Source: Massariosphaeria phaeospora
Lineage: Eukaryota; Ascomycota; Dothideomycetes; Pleosporales
Assembly: GCA_011032825.1 (NCBI GenBank)
Contig: JAADJZ010000004.1
Coordinates: forward strand, 2,046,001 to 2,110,000
Reading direction: 5' to 3'
Length of the DNA stretch: 64,000 nucleotides
Position 1 is the stretch's first letter. The number at the start of each line of letters is the position of its first letter. Under the pieces are notes generated by a model, which saw only the letters and a program-made list of their open reading frames with translations, was not told the DNA's origin and searched no databases. Shown here piece after piece: positions 21,401 to 32,195 of the stretch. A program made the position numbers and the translations under genes.

Positions 21401-23790
21401 ATAAGCTAACGTTTTACTCGCTGCCGTAGGCGCGCTGCTGCCGCAGCTGCCGCCGCTAATACGCAAAGTACTTAAACTTTTAAAGTAGAAATGCGTAAGC
21501 GCCGTAATTCATCGCTTACACTTGCTGCAACCTTAGTTGCTTTATCTACTACAAAGAGTAAATTGCCTGCCTCTAACAAAGCTCTCAACGCACGATTTAA
21601 AAATAACTTTAATAAAATTAACTAGAATTAGTTGCTTAACTATATAGCGCTGCTGCGTACACAGAAATACTAGAAGTTGTAGATTTATTGTTATAGCTAT
21701 TGCGTATGCTTCTGCTAGACTCTTAAGTAGATATTTTTCGTGTGCGCGTACTACTATAAAGATAAAACAATAAACTAAAAAAGCAGTAGGTTGTACGACG
21801 TTAGTATATTAACTTTATCTGCTGCAGCTTATTTACAAGCTAAAAAACAAAGCTACAACTTTACGCCGTTAGGCGAGCAGATAGAAGCACTTTTGCTAAG
21901 TAGCTAGCGTACAATACAGCAACTTATACACAGCAGCATTGTTATTCTGCAAGTAGTAAGCAACGCGCTAGGCAACTTTAACGTATAAAAGTTTTAAATA
22001 GCAGCTATTAAGTAGCTAGTAGCAAACAATTACTTTTTAAAGAAGTTTAAAACGCTTGCTTTTAAAAATTTGCTACAAATAGCTAATCTAAAAGCTCTTA
22101 AAGCGCTATAAAAGAATTATCAAAGTGTAGCTAGATATACAATGCAACTGTTTAATTACTTACAACTTTAAGTAATAAAAAACCTATTAAACGCGCTAAG
22201 TAAAATACACTTATTATTTAACAGCTAAACTATAAAAGAAAGCAAAAAAAGCTATTTTAGTATTGTTACTTACTACGCGGATTTAGCGAGTTGCATTTAA
22301 AATCTTTTAATTTTTCTTTTACAGCTATCTAGTGCTTATACAAGTAAAAAAATTGCTTTAGTAATACAAAAAACTCTCTAGAGCTTTAATATTTACTTTA
22401 AAAAAATAAAATACTTTATTTTAAATAACGCAGGCAATAACAACACTGCTGTAGATTATTTAGCAAAAGTGTATAGCTTTAATGCAAATTACTAGCAACT
22501 TTGCTACAGCTTCTACACTTTTAATTTTATAAGCTAAACAATTATGTTTAAAATAAATAAAAAAGCTTTTGAAAATAAAAAAACTTAGCATGCGCTTAAA
22601 AAGAAATTGTTGCTAGATTAGCGTAAACATAACTTGCTAAGTGTTTTTATAAATGTTTTTTACTATATTAAAACACTTTAATAGTACAATTTGCTATACA
22701 GCTTTGTACGCAAGAAAGCAAAAGCTCAACAAAAGCTATATAAATAGATTAAGCTAATTAAGCTAGTAGTAACTAAATAAAACTCTTTTTGCTTTGCGTT
22801 TAAGCGAGCTGTTGAGAAGCTTAAGAATTTGCTTAATGCCTATATATAGTACTATATTAAGAATACGCGTACAACTGCTGCGTACGCTTTTGCCTACGAG
22901 AATTAAATAGCTAAGTTTCTAGCGTAGATAACGTCAACTAAATTAAGCGCAGCAGATTAAAGTGTTATTACTTAGTACATTAAAGTTTTACAGCTGTTGA
23001 AAGTTGCTACAAAGCGCTTTAAAAGCAAAAGCAATAGTAGAAAATTTAGTACGCTACATAACGTTATTTCTACTTTTAAGTACGTACTTAACACTTACGA
23101 GCAAATTGCGCAGCAATACAAAAGCGTTAATTACAACTAGGCAAACTCGCTAGAGAATTATCTAGCTATCAACGTACGCGCAGCGTAGCAAAAGCTTTAA
23201 AAGTACTAAAAAAAACTTAATAACTTACTAGCGTACTACGCTGCTACAATACTGCACCTAAATACAAAGTTCTACTATCAAAACTTATAGGCAAATTAAC
23301 TTAGCTAGATTGCTTTATTAAATGCTACTTTTTAGGCGCTATAGAGTAAGTACAAGTTGAATAAAACTCTAGATTTAAAACGCTTATACAAGAAAGTTAA
23401 AGTATTAGATATACAAGCAAGCATTGATTTGCTTACAAATCTAGTACAAGGCAAAGCAGTTGCTAATAGCAGTAACAAGTACAAGCTTTAAAAACAAAAG
23501 CTTTATCTTCTATTAAATTACTTTTATTTAATTAACTTAATTGCCTATTGAATAGGCATGAAGCAGCTTTATTTTAACTTTAGCTAGCTAGCTATTAACG
23601 TACTATTAATTCTAGCATCTAGCTGTAAGTGTAAACGTATGTTTAGTAAAGTTAGCAATTTCTTAAAGCTAAAGCGTAGAGCTTTGTTGCTTTAATTACT
23701 TGCAGCAATTTACTGTGTACGATGCTAGCTTAAAGCTAGCTTTAAAAATAAAGCTACAACTTCGCTTACTAAAGAAGCAATTAATTAATT
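21401..23790 (+). pseudogene. hAT-A full-length transposase, start codon lost, hypermutated
   Basis: The sequence is collinear with the less mutated copy at 62058-63186 and contains the roughly 1.25-kb middle that copy lacks. The start ATG is ATA here (21401-21403). Recognisable parts are the N-terminal Arg/Ala-rich segment, a C-x2-C-type zinc-finger region (near 21660-21770), the LNNAGNNNTA segment (22425-22450, hAT motif LDNAxNNDTA) and the dimerisation domain (23560-23790) with SSCKCKRMFSKVSN, a Glu-to-Lys altered CERxFS. Many in-frame stops and Glu-to-Lys, Asp-to-Asn changes rule out function. Confidence 0.8.
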
Positions 23791-24040
23791 GTATAGTATA
23801 TAAAACTAAAGTAATAGCGCCTAAGCAATTTTATACAAATCTAACTTCTCTTTTATCTGCTAGCAATTTCTGCTATTTGAATTACAGTCTATCAATCTGT
23901 TTGCAGTCTATTAATCTAATTTCAATTAAGCCGAAAGTTGTTGATTAGTTAGTTAATTAATTCAATTTACTTCTTTTGAAAACACTAGTCAAATTAGGCT
24001 AGAGGCCTCGGCTTAACTAATTTAATTAATAGCAACTATG

Positions 24041-24372
24041 CATTACATAACTTTAGCTTTTAACTTCTAACAAAGTACGTCTACTTAATTTAAAGTCTTT
24101 TACAAGCTAAGCCTAGATTAGAAAAGCTACGACAACGTTCTTAAAGAAAATTTAGCTAAGTTCTATTCGGTAGACTAAGCTATGAACAGGATTTACTTCG
24201 CAAAACTTTTGCGAAGCGAATTCGATCTACTATTCTAGAAGAAATGCATTATCTAATTTCCGAACAACTAAATAAAAATAATAGCTTCGATTTTAAATAC
24301 AGCAATGCTAGTATAGCCTATTTACTTATGTTTGAAAGCATAACTAACTTAGGTTCTAAATACGCTATTTAG
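24041..24372. other. 332-bp spacer between two hAT copies
   Basis: This is the target DNA left between the two oppositely oriented hAT insertions. It starts with the CATTACAT target duplicate of the first and ends with CTATTTAG, the probable mutated target duplicate of the second. It holds a 21-bp near-perfect palindrome (CTTCGCAAAA-C-TTTTGCGAAG, 24196-24216) and an open stretch without a recognisable product. It is AT-shifted like the elements, so hypermutation covered it too. Confidence 0.6.
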
Positions 24373-27300
24373 CATAGTTGCTATTAATTTAAATTAGTTA
24401 AGCCGAAGCCTCTAGCCTAATTTAACTAGTGTTTTCAAAAAAGTAAATTGAATTGATTAACTAACTAATTAACAACTTTCGGCTTGATTGAAATTAAATT
24501 AATAAACTGCAAACAAATTGATAGACTGTAATTTAAATAGCGAAAATTGCTAGCAAATAGAAGAGAGGTTAGATTTGTATAAAATTGCTTAGGCGCTATT
24601 ACTTTAGTTTTATATACTATACAATTAATTAATTGCTTCTTTAGTAAGCGAAGTTGTAGCTTTATTTTTAAAGCTAGCTTTAAGCTAGCATCGTACACAG
24701 TAAATTGCTGCAAGTAATTAAAGCAACAAAGCTCTACGCTTTAGCTTTAAGAAATTGCTAACTTTACTAAACATACGTTTACACTTACAGCTAGATGCTA
24801 GAATTAATAGTACGTTAATAGCTAGCTAGCTAAAGTTAAAATAAAGCTGCTTCATGCCTATTCAATAGGCAATTAAGTTAATTAAATAAAAGTAATTTAA
24901 TAAAAGATAAAGCTTTTGTTTTTAAAGCTTGTACTTGTTACTACTATTAGCAACTGCTTTGCCTTGTACTAGATTTGTAAGCAGATTAATGCTTGCTTGT
25001 ATATCTAATACTTTAACTTTCTTGCGTAAGCGTTTTAAATCTAAAGTTTCTTTTAACTTGTACTTACTTCATAGCGCCTAAAAAGCAGCATTTAATAAAG
25101 CAATCTAGCTAGGTTAATCTGCCTATGAGTTTTAATAGTAGAACTTTGTATTTAGGTGCAGTATTGTAGCAGCGTAGTACGCTAGTAAGTTATTAAATTT
25201 TTTTTAGTACTTTTAAAGCTTTTGCTACGCTGCGCGTACGTTAATAGCTAGATAATTCTCTAGCAAGTTTGCTTAGTTGTAATTAACGCTTTTGTATTGC
25301 TGCGCAATTTGCTCGTAAGTGTTAAGTACGTACTTAAAAGTAGAAATAACGTTATGTAGCGCACTAAATTTTCTACTGTTGCTTTTGCTTTTAAAGTGTT
25401 TTGTAGCAACTTTCAACAGCTGTAAAACCTTAATGTACTAAGTAATAACACTTTAATCTGCTACGCTTAATCTAGTTAACGTTATTTACGCTAGAAACTT
25501 AGCTATTTAATTTTTGCAAGCAGAAGCGTACGCAGCAGCTGTACGCGTATTCTTAATATAGTACTATATATAAGCATTAAGCAGATTCTTAAACCTCTCA
25601 ACAGCTCGCTTAAACGCAAAGCAAAAAAAGTTCTATTTAGTTACTACTAGCTTAATTAGCTTAATTTGTTTATATAGCTTTTGTTAAGCTTCTACTTTTT
25701 TGCGTACAAAGCTATATAGCAAATTGTACTATTAAAGTGTTTTAATGTAGTAAAGAACATTTATGAAAACACTTAGCGAGCTATGTTTACGCTAATTTAG
25801 CAACAAACTTTTTTTAAGCGCATGCTAAGTTTTTTTGTTTTTAAAAGCTTTTTTATTTACTCTAAACATAATTGTTTAGTTTATAAAATTAAAAGTGTAA
25901 AGGCTGTAGTAAAGTTGCTAGTAATTTGCATTAAAGCTATACACTTTTGCTAAATAATCTACAGCAGTGTTGTTATTACTTGCGTTATTTAAAATAAAGT
26001 ATTTTATTTTTTTAGAGTGAATATTAAAGCTTTAGAAAGTTTTTTATATTACTAAAGCAATTTTTTCACTTGTGTAAGCACTAAATAGCTGTAAAAAAAA
26101 AATCAATAGATTTTAAATGCGACTTGCTAAATCCGCGTAGTAAGCAACAATACTAAAATAGCTTTTTTTGCTTTCTTTTATAGTTTAGCTGTTAAACAAT
26201 AGGTGTATTTTACTTAGCGCGTTTAACAAGTCTTTTATTACTTAAAGTTGTAAGTAATTAAACAGTTGCATTGTATATTTAGCTATACTTTAATAATTCT
26301 TTTATAGCGCTTTAAAAGCCTTTAGATTAGCTATTTGTAGTAGATTTTTAAAAGCAAACGTCTTAAACTCTTTTAGAGAGTAATTGTTTGCTACTAGCTA
26401 CTTAATAGCTGCTATTTAAAACTTTTGTACGTTAAAGTTGCCTAGCGCGTTGCTTACTACTTGCGAGATAACAATGCTGCTATGTATAAGTTGCTGTATT
26501 GTACGCTAGCTACCTAGCAAAAGTGCTTTTATCTACTTGCCTAACGGCGTAAAGTTGTAGCTTCGTTTTTTAGCTTGTAAATAAGCTGCAGCAGATAAAG
26601 TTAATGTACTAACGTTGTACAACCTACTGCTTTTTTAGTCTATTGTTTTATTTTTATAGCAGTACGCGCACACGAAAAATATCTGCTCAAAAGCCTAGCA
26701 AAGGCATACGCGATAGCTATGACAATAAATTTACAACTTTTAGTATTTCTGTGTACGCAGCAGCGCTATATAGTTAGGCAACTAATTTTAGTTAACTCTA
26801 TTAAAGTTATCTTTAAATCGTGCGTTGAGAGCTTTGTTAGGGGCAAGCAATTTACTCTCTGTAGCAGATAGAGCAACTAAAGTTGCAGCAGGTGCAGGCG
26901 ATAGATCACGGCGCTTACGCATCTCTACTTCAAAAGTTTGAGTACTTTGCGTATTAGCAGCGGCAGCTGCGGCAGCAGCGCGCCTACAGCGGCGAGTAGA
27001 ACGTTGGCTCATTGTCAATACAGCTAACAAAGTGAATAGAGGCAATTGACAGTGATAGGCGAAAATTTGCGAGTGCAGAGTACTCAAGAGCGTGCGCTAC
27101 ACTAGTTGACTCGTACGCCTGCCAATTGGGGGCCAAAACAAATACTAGAAATCTTATTACGAACTCGCTATACGCTAATCTCTACAGCCTCAAAAACGGC
27201 CCCATCTGTACGAGTGCTATATGGGCCCTTTGGCTAACTCAGATCTCTAATAGAAAAAACAATCAATTCGTTTCTAACTTTCTAATCAGGCTGGCTATCA

Positions 27301-27411
27301 CTGATTGATTTGACTGCAAAAAATCAAGAGAGTGAATTGATTTGATTGACTTATTACATAATCAATCAATCAATTAGTCGACTGCAACGAGACTGATTGT
27401 TAGCATCTGTG
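24373..27411 (-). mobile_element. Full-length hAT-A copy, 3,039 bp, inverted relative to its neighbour
   Basis: The right-type end (CATAGTTGCTATTAAT) is at 24373 and the left-type end, read inward from 27411, is CACAGATGCTAACAATCAG. Flanks are CTATTTAG (24365-24372) and GCATTCAG (27412-27419): five of eight bases agree and two of the three differences are C-to-T, consistent with a decayed 8-bp target duplication. The sequence is an inverted copy of 21177-24040. Mutation is heavy inside but drops sharply over the last 400-700 bp before 27411, where GC-balanced DNA starts at once. Confidence 0.8.
24615..27012 (-). pseudogene. hAT-A full-length transposase, hypermutated
   Basis: The start codon is kept at 27010-27012 (MSQRSTRRCRRAAAAAAAA), followed by an open Ser/Pro-rich N-terminus to 26788. 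Beyond that, stops and missense changes accumulate through the zinc-finger, RNase-H-like and dimerisation regions. The terminal segment 24465-24713 is open in a shifted frame only. The hAT transposase cuts and pastes the element through an RNase-H-fold DDE centre; here the centre is not intact. Confidence 0.8.
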
Positions 27412-27417
27412 GCATTC

Positions 27418-28210
27418 AGTGAGGAGGGACAAATGCTGCATGCGAAGATCCGTAAGAGGGCCACGACGGAAAGGATACAGGAGACCATCGACGAGATCCA
27501 GGAACTTCGTCGGCGGCGGCGGCCTCTCCAGCCGTTTGTTCCCATGCAGCCAAAGCCCCCAACGCTGATCTGGATTGGATCGCAAGAAGGCCCAAGAGAA
27601 GGGCGAAAAGGAGCGGAAAGAGAGCATGTCCGCTGCGCCCCATGGTATACAGGAATGGAGGAAAGTCCCGATAAACCCAACCGTGATCTTGCGGCTGCAA
27701 CTGCTGGGGCGAACGGATCACCATTCCATCGTCTGTTTATCGGAAACAGCATCTTTAGTGTTTCGTAGGACGACCTAAACGTGGTGTTTGCCCCATTTGG
27801 AGAAGTGGAGCAGATCTTTTTGCAGCGTGAGGAGGCTGGAAATCGGTCCAAGGGCTACGGGGAGAACGTTCTCGCAAAGCTCAAACTTGCAGCGTGAGGA
27901 GGCTGGAAATCGCTCCAAAGGCTACGGCTGGATACAGTACGCAAAACCACAGGCCGCAAAGGAAGCCTTGCAATCGATGAATTCTTGCCGGGCGTCCTCC
28001 CCCAGACGACGATCACGGCAACTTGCGGCAGTATAGCGCTTGAAAAAGCAACAGAGAGTGTGACAGCATGCACAGATCCGCGTTGGGCTTGGAAGCGACA
28101 AGTTCACACCTGAATCGACTGCAACACTTTTGCGCAACTTCGACCATCAAGCACAGAGTTTCCAAGGGTACGCTTTTACTTTATCAGCACGCCAATCCCG
28201 AACAAAACAA
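27418..28210 (+). pseudogene. RBM39/Rsd1-like splicing factor (RRM) fragment
   Basis: One frame carries RRM motifs: RLFIGN (RNP2, near 27735), VFAPFGEVEQIFLQREEAGN, RSKGYGWIQYAKPQAAKEAL (RNP1, near 27910). In another frame, VGLGSDKFTPESTATLLRNF with FQG (28085-28175) follows, which in fungal Rsd1/RBM39-like SR-related splicing factors comes directly after the second RRM. A 67-bp tandem duplication (27820-27860 and 27887-27927) repeats the LQREEAGNRSKGYG coding segment and breaks the frame. A TAG also interrupts the first RRM strand. The gene is dead, but the mutations are indels and duplications, not C-to-T hypermutation. Confidence 0.7.
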
Positions 28211-28303
28211 TCGGGAATCGAGACTGTGCCCAAACTTACCGATATCGCGGCATCTCTCATTCGTGATGCTATTGTGGATACTGTAGATCAACTGGATTGC
28301 AAC

Positions 28304-28520
28304 CGCGATGTAGTGGCCAAGTACCTCGAGGACGATATTGACTATGACTACTACTAGTCTCTCCACCTTTGCGAAGCGCGGCACACAATTCGATAAGTTC
28401 CGCGATGTAGTGGGCGAGTACCTCGTGGATCTTGACTGCTACTGGTCTCTCGACACGTTTGCGAAGCGCGGAACACAATTCAACAAGTTCCGCGATGCAA
28501 CCGGTGACAAGGTCTTGTGG
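28304..28520 (+). repeat. Tandem repeat, period 90-97 bp, 2.3 units
   Basis: Units start CGCGATGTAGTGG at 28304 and 28401, with a partial third (CGCGATGCAACCGG) at 28491. Each contains TTTGCGAAGCGCGG and ACACAATTC. In one frame they encode TFAKRGTQFDKFRD. No family is recognised; it directly follows the RBM39-like fragment. Confidence 0.6.
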
Positions 28521-31394
28521 AAATCCGAGCATATGCAATCTTCTCCCAACTTTTCAAGTTACCAGCCCCCGAGCACATGCTAGTCTATTACCACGCTCTG
28601 ATCATGCCAGGGTCGGCTATGAATACTTCCGAATGGAATTCTACACTGAGCCCACTGAAATGGCGCAGATGACTCGCGAAGAAGATGGAATGATCTTTAG
28701 GAAAGGCGCAGTTTTATGTAGTAATCTATTGTTGTGATATATGTTTTTCCCTTAGCTTGCCACATGAGATCGGCGTTAAAGATCTTTGTCTAGGGTCCCT
28801 AAGATATCTAACACGTTCCTGGTGCAAGAGTGAGCTGCGACAAGGGGATCTGGACCTGGCTTTTAGACGAAAATCGCTCCTCCAGAACAACAAGCTTCCT
28901 ATCGTTATGGAGCACAAGTTTAGGAGGAGATCGTCCATGGCGGATAGGTAGATCATGTCTCGATCTCTCGTGGCCAGCGAACCCTCCTCCTCATCTACTA
29001 GCAGCCAAGGTAAACTTTACATTCCTACTTACAATCCATACAGCACATCTAACCCCCACCCAGCGCCCACTACCCCAACATCTCGCGCCCGAACCCGCGT
29101 AGCCCGTAAGCCCCCCCCCCCCCCCCCTCCTATTATCCCCTCTCCTAACTAACCCCTCCCACCTAGTCCTCACCCAGCGCACCGCCCTACGCGCCCGTCT
29201 CACTGCTATCCACTCCCGCATCACGGTTCACCTTTGTCACTAGAAGCCAACGCCCCGCCTACGCCCGAGGAACAGCAGCAAACAATACCGCTCCTGAGTT
29301 CCTTAGCTTGCGTACCATTCTGCTTTCAAATACCCTCTCTTTGCCGGTACCCATCTTGCCCTCGAACGTGCCTACCCAGCCGACGTAGCCTATGCATGGT
29401 CGTCTCGCAACTACTATCAAAGCTGTCATCTACACTAACTCCGCTCACATCGCCGCCACCCTCTGATTTTTCCTTGCAATCTAGTTCTTTCCCACAAATT
29501 TCACTTGTCATTGCGTGACCTTAAGAGCTCTTAGTGTGCGTCTGCCGCACCCTGCTTTGTCTTCAGGTAGCACGAATAGCATTTGAACTATGAGCCTATG
29601 CGAATATGTTTGGTCCTTGTGTTTGAATAGACGCGAGACACGTCAGACATTGAAATTGGGCAGTGCAAAAAGTGGTACATTATGTAAAAGTCTGCAAAAA
29701 TAGTGTTCTTTTCAACTACCAGGTCAAACGTATCACCCCTCCAAAGCTATGATGGTAAACCACCGTTCCGCCTGGCAATCTCTAGTCCCAATCGCACTCA
29801 GAAATCCTGCGCACGTAATCCAATGTATTCTCCACCTTTTCCACAACGATATCCCAGGCTACACCTAGCCCCAGTCCTATTCCGACCCCTAGCTCTCGAA
29901 TGAGCCTGCCGAATCGCGGCATTGTTGTAGATGGCTGCCTGCCTTGTTATGAGCGCCAGTGCACGAGGGGATGGCTGGGAGGACGAAGAAGATGTCCTGC
30001 GGGCAGCCAAAAGGTCTTTGGGGTGTTTTGTAGGGGTCTACAGACCTGGTGTAGGGCCTCGAGGACGTTCGAGGTGGATTGGGCGGACTTCGGGTCTCGT
30101 AACGGCGTGGATGGTGGCGGGTTTGAGGTATCTGGAGCTACAAGCTGAGTTAGTCATTTCGTAGCCAGTCATACGGGATTTGGGGACATCTCACATGTTC
30201 TGGAACTGTTGTTAAAGTAGGGAACGGCGTGAGAAAAACGTGAGACTGTTGTGAATTGGAAGCGTAGTGAAGTACAACAATCTTCACAAAAGAGCACAAG
30301 AAATTCGATAGAGTGTATCGCCGTCTTCTATCAATCAAGTTAGCGCGGGGTAGGCATGGGGAGGGCCGAGCGCGCAGAACCTTCGAGCGAAACGCATCAC
30401 TGAGCACCTGGGGACCCTCTAGCGTCTCTTGGCATCCACGCATATATCTGCCCGCTCACCGCCATTCTTCCTTCTCTCTTCATACCCGTCCCAGCGCCCC
30501 CCAATTCAGCCGGGTCTTGTACTCTGGTTGCGTGGGTTACCGTTCTCATAGCCATTCCATGGTTGGGATCATGGTGCGCTGGGAAGACGCTTCTACACTT
30601 GCTTGCTTGGGCTCCGTGTTGGGCATATTCAATGGAATACGGGATTTATATGTCTGAGCTCCCGCCACTCTCCTGATTTGAAGGATACAATGAGACAACC
30701 CAGTCCCGTATCTGAGCATCAGGAGGGACATACTTGTTGAGACTTGACTTATTGTTTTGATGTTTGTGACGTGATTTCCAAATACCATTTCGTGTCTGCT
30801 TTGTGTTAAAATCTCTGCCACCGTCAATGATAACCGGCTCCATTTCAAGTGACATGATCTGCCCTCCCATGTTCGGCCCGAGACGTAAAAGAGCCCACGG
30901 CACGCATCAGCTCACGATGGGATGATGGGTCGCAGTGTGATCGTGTTTCATGAGGCTGACGCGGATCTGCTATTGTGGAGCCCAGGAGTTGCATAAGACG
31001 GCACTACGAGTAGAGATGCAAATGGGAACGCGCTGCTGTGTACATTGAGAACAGGCTTGCTCCCCCTCACAAAGATGAAGAAGAGCTCGGGCGATCCTAA
31101 CGCCGCGTTCATCATGAGTGGGAAGAAGATGGAGACCAAAGCACGTTCAGCCGATAATTCATCGCCCTCCTATAGAAAACTAACACGAGCAGTCTTCTCA
31201 AGGCTATTTGTACTTTGGCGCGCTCGAAATGAGGCCCGAAAGCTCCCCGCGGTGATGTGAAATCTGACCGAAATGTCAAGGGCTTTCACTACAGCGCCGT
31301 TAGCGAAAGTGGTCGCGCTTGACCGGCCTTTCGATAATCGGCGTCCAGCTTTTCAAGCTCGCGCTCGTTAACCTCCAGCTCGCTCGTTGACTTC
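28521..31394. other. GC-balanced stretch, no identifiable gene
   Basis: Frames are all under about 115 codons. Possible exon pieces include 28600-28730 (YEYFRMEFYTEPTEMAQMTR), 28955-29150 (Ser-rich start then a proline run) and 29330-29430 (YPLFAGTHLALERAYPADVA in one frame); I cannot name them. 29111-29127 is a run of 17 C. No transposon ends were found. Confidence 0.4.
29111..29127. repeat. Poly-C tract, 17 bp
   Basis: An uninterrupted run of C encodes prolines in one frame. Homopolymers of this length are prone to slippage and to sequencing-length error. Confidence 0.9.
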
Positions 31395-31520
31395 TTGCCC
31401 ATCGAATCCAAGCTCAACAACCTTACACAACTCCTTCGACGAAGATTTGACCCAGACATCCAATCCCGCCTCACACAACGAATAAGCCACCTCAGGCGTC
31501 CTTACCTCTACAACTATACC

Positions 31521-32195
31521 ATGGCGACTCCTCATTGCTTTATGTGCCCCCATGGATCCCCCCCGCTCTCCGCCAATGCCACCGTCTGGAATATGGGTGA
31601 CTGCGGCATCGCCATCTGCTTGGATTGCATGCTGCGACATTGGGTCAAGAAACCTTCTGGTGACCCCGTCGTTCGATGCGCATGGCACTACTGTCACAAC
31701 CGCGACGCCGGCTTTCCGCGTCTACCGTCCATCCAAGAAAGCGCCTTCGACCCCGCCAAGATTGTCCTGCTGCGCGAACAGCTCCGCGATGATACCGAAA
31801 TCATGGGTGTAGAGGCTGCCGAAGCCCTCACCATCGCAGACCTACTGCTCGCCATCAACATGCAACATACTCCGTACCTCAATCCCCACAACAAGGATCT
31901 CTATTCAACCCCAGAGGTCCGCCATGCGGTCGAGAATCCCGTTCTCGAGGTCGTGAAGCACCTTCAACTGGGCAAGGACCCACGGTACACCACGACGGTA
32001 AAAGATCTAGGGAAGGAATTGCTGGAGGAGTGGGATCGCCGGCTTGAGCCCCTCATGATCATGTATGGTCAGGGAAGGATCAGGGGCATGGAAGACGCTT
32101 GGAAATCTGTTATATTGGACACAACTGTGCTTCTACGCCTCAGGCATTTGGAGCGGTTTGGGCTGCGGGGCAGTGGCACGCCAAAGTCGATGTAA
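31521..32195 (+). CDS. Hypothetical protein, RING-like Cys pattern, 224 aa
   Basis: This is the only host-type ORF in the window that looks intact. The ATG at 31521 has a good fungal context (ACCATGGCG); an in-frame ATG at 31395 would add 42 residues. The N-terminal half has CFMCPHG, then CLDCMLRHW and CAWHYCHN, i.e. three Cys pairs plus His that could bind zinc in a RING-like way, though spacing does not match a standard RING. The C-terminal half is helical and charged, with an acidic/Leu stretch (LGKELLEEWDRRLEPLMIMY). There is no signal peptide or membrane segment. Codon use is balanced and there is no hypermutation. I do not recognise the family; it may be lineage-specific. Confidence 0.55.
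   Translation: MATPHCFMCPHGSPPLSANATVWNMGDCGIAICLDCMLRHWVKKPSGDPVVRCAWHYCHNRDAGFPRLPSIQESAFDPAKIVLLREQLRDDTEIMGVEAAEALTIADLLLAINMQHTPYLNPHNKDLYSTPEVRHAVENPVLEVVKHLQLGKDPRYTTTVKDLGKELLEEWDRRLEPLMIMYGQGRIRGMEDAWKSVILDTTVLLRLRHLERFGLRGSGTPKSM

Larger units (their letters stand above)
14041..24040 (+). mobile_element. Full-length hAT-A copy split by a 6.8-kb insertion
   Basis: The left end (CACAGATGCTAACAATCAG) starts at 14041 and the right end (GCAACTATG, i.e. a mutated CTGTG end) finishes at 24040. Both are flanked by the identical 8-bp sequence CATTACAT (14033-14040 and 24041-24048), so they belong to one insertion. Element sequence 14041-14215 plus 21177-24040 totals 3,039 bp, the same as the copy at 24373-27411. 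The intervening 14343-21176 is foreign debris, and a 127-bp piece of hAT sequence is present on both sides of it (14216-14342 and 21177-21303). Everything except the leftmost 300 bp is heavily C-to-T mutated. Confidence 0.85.
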
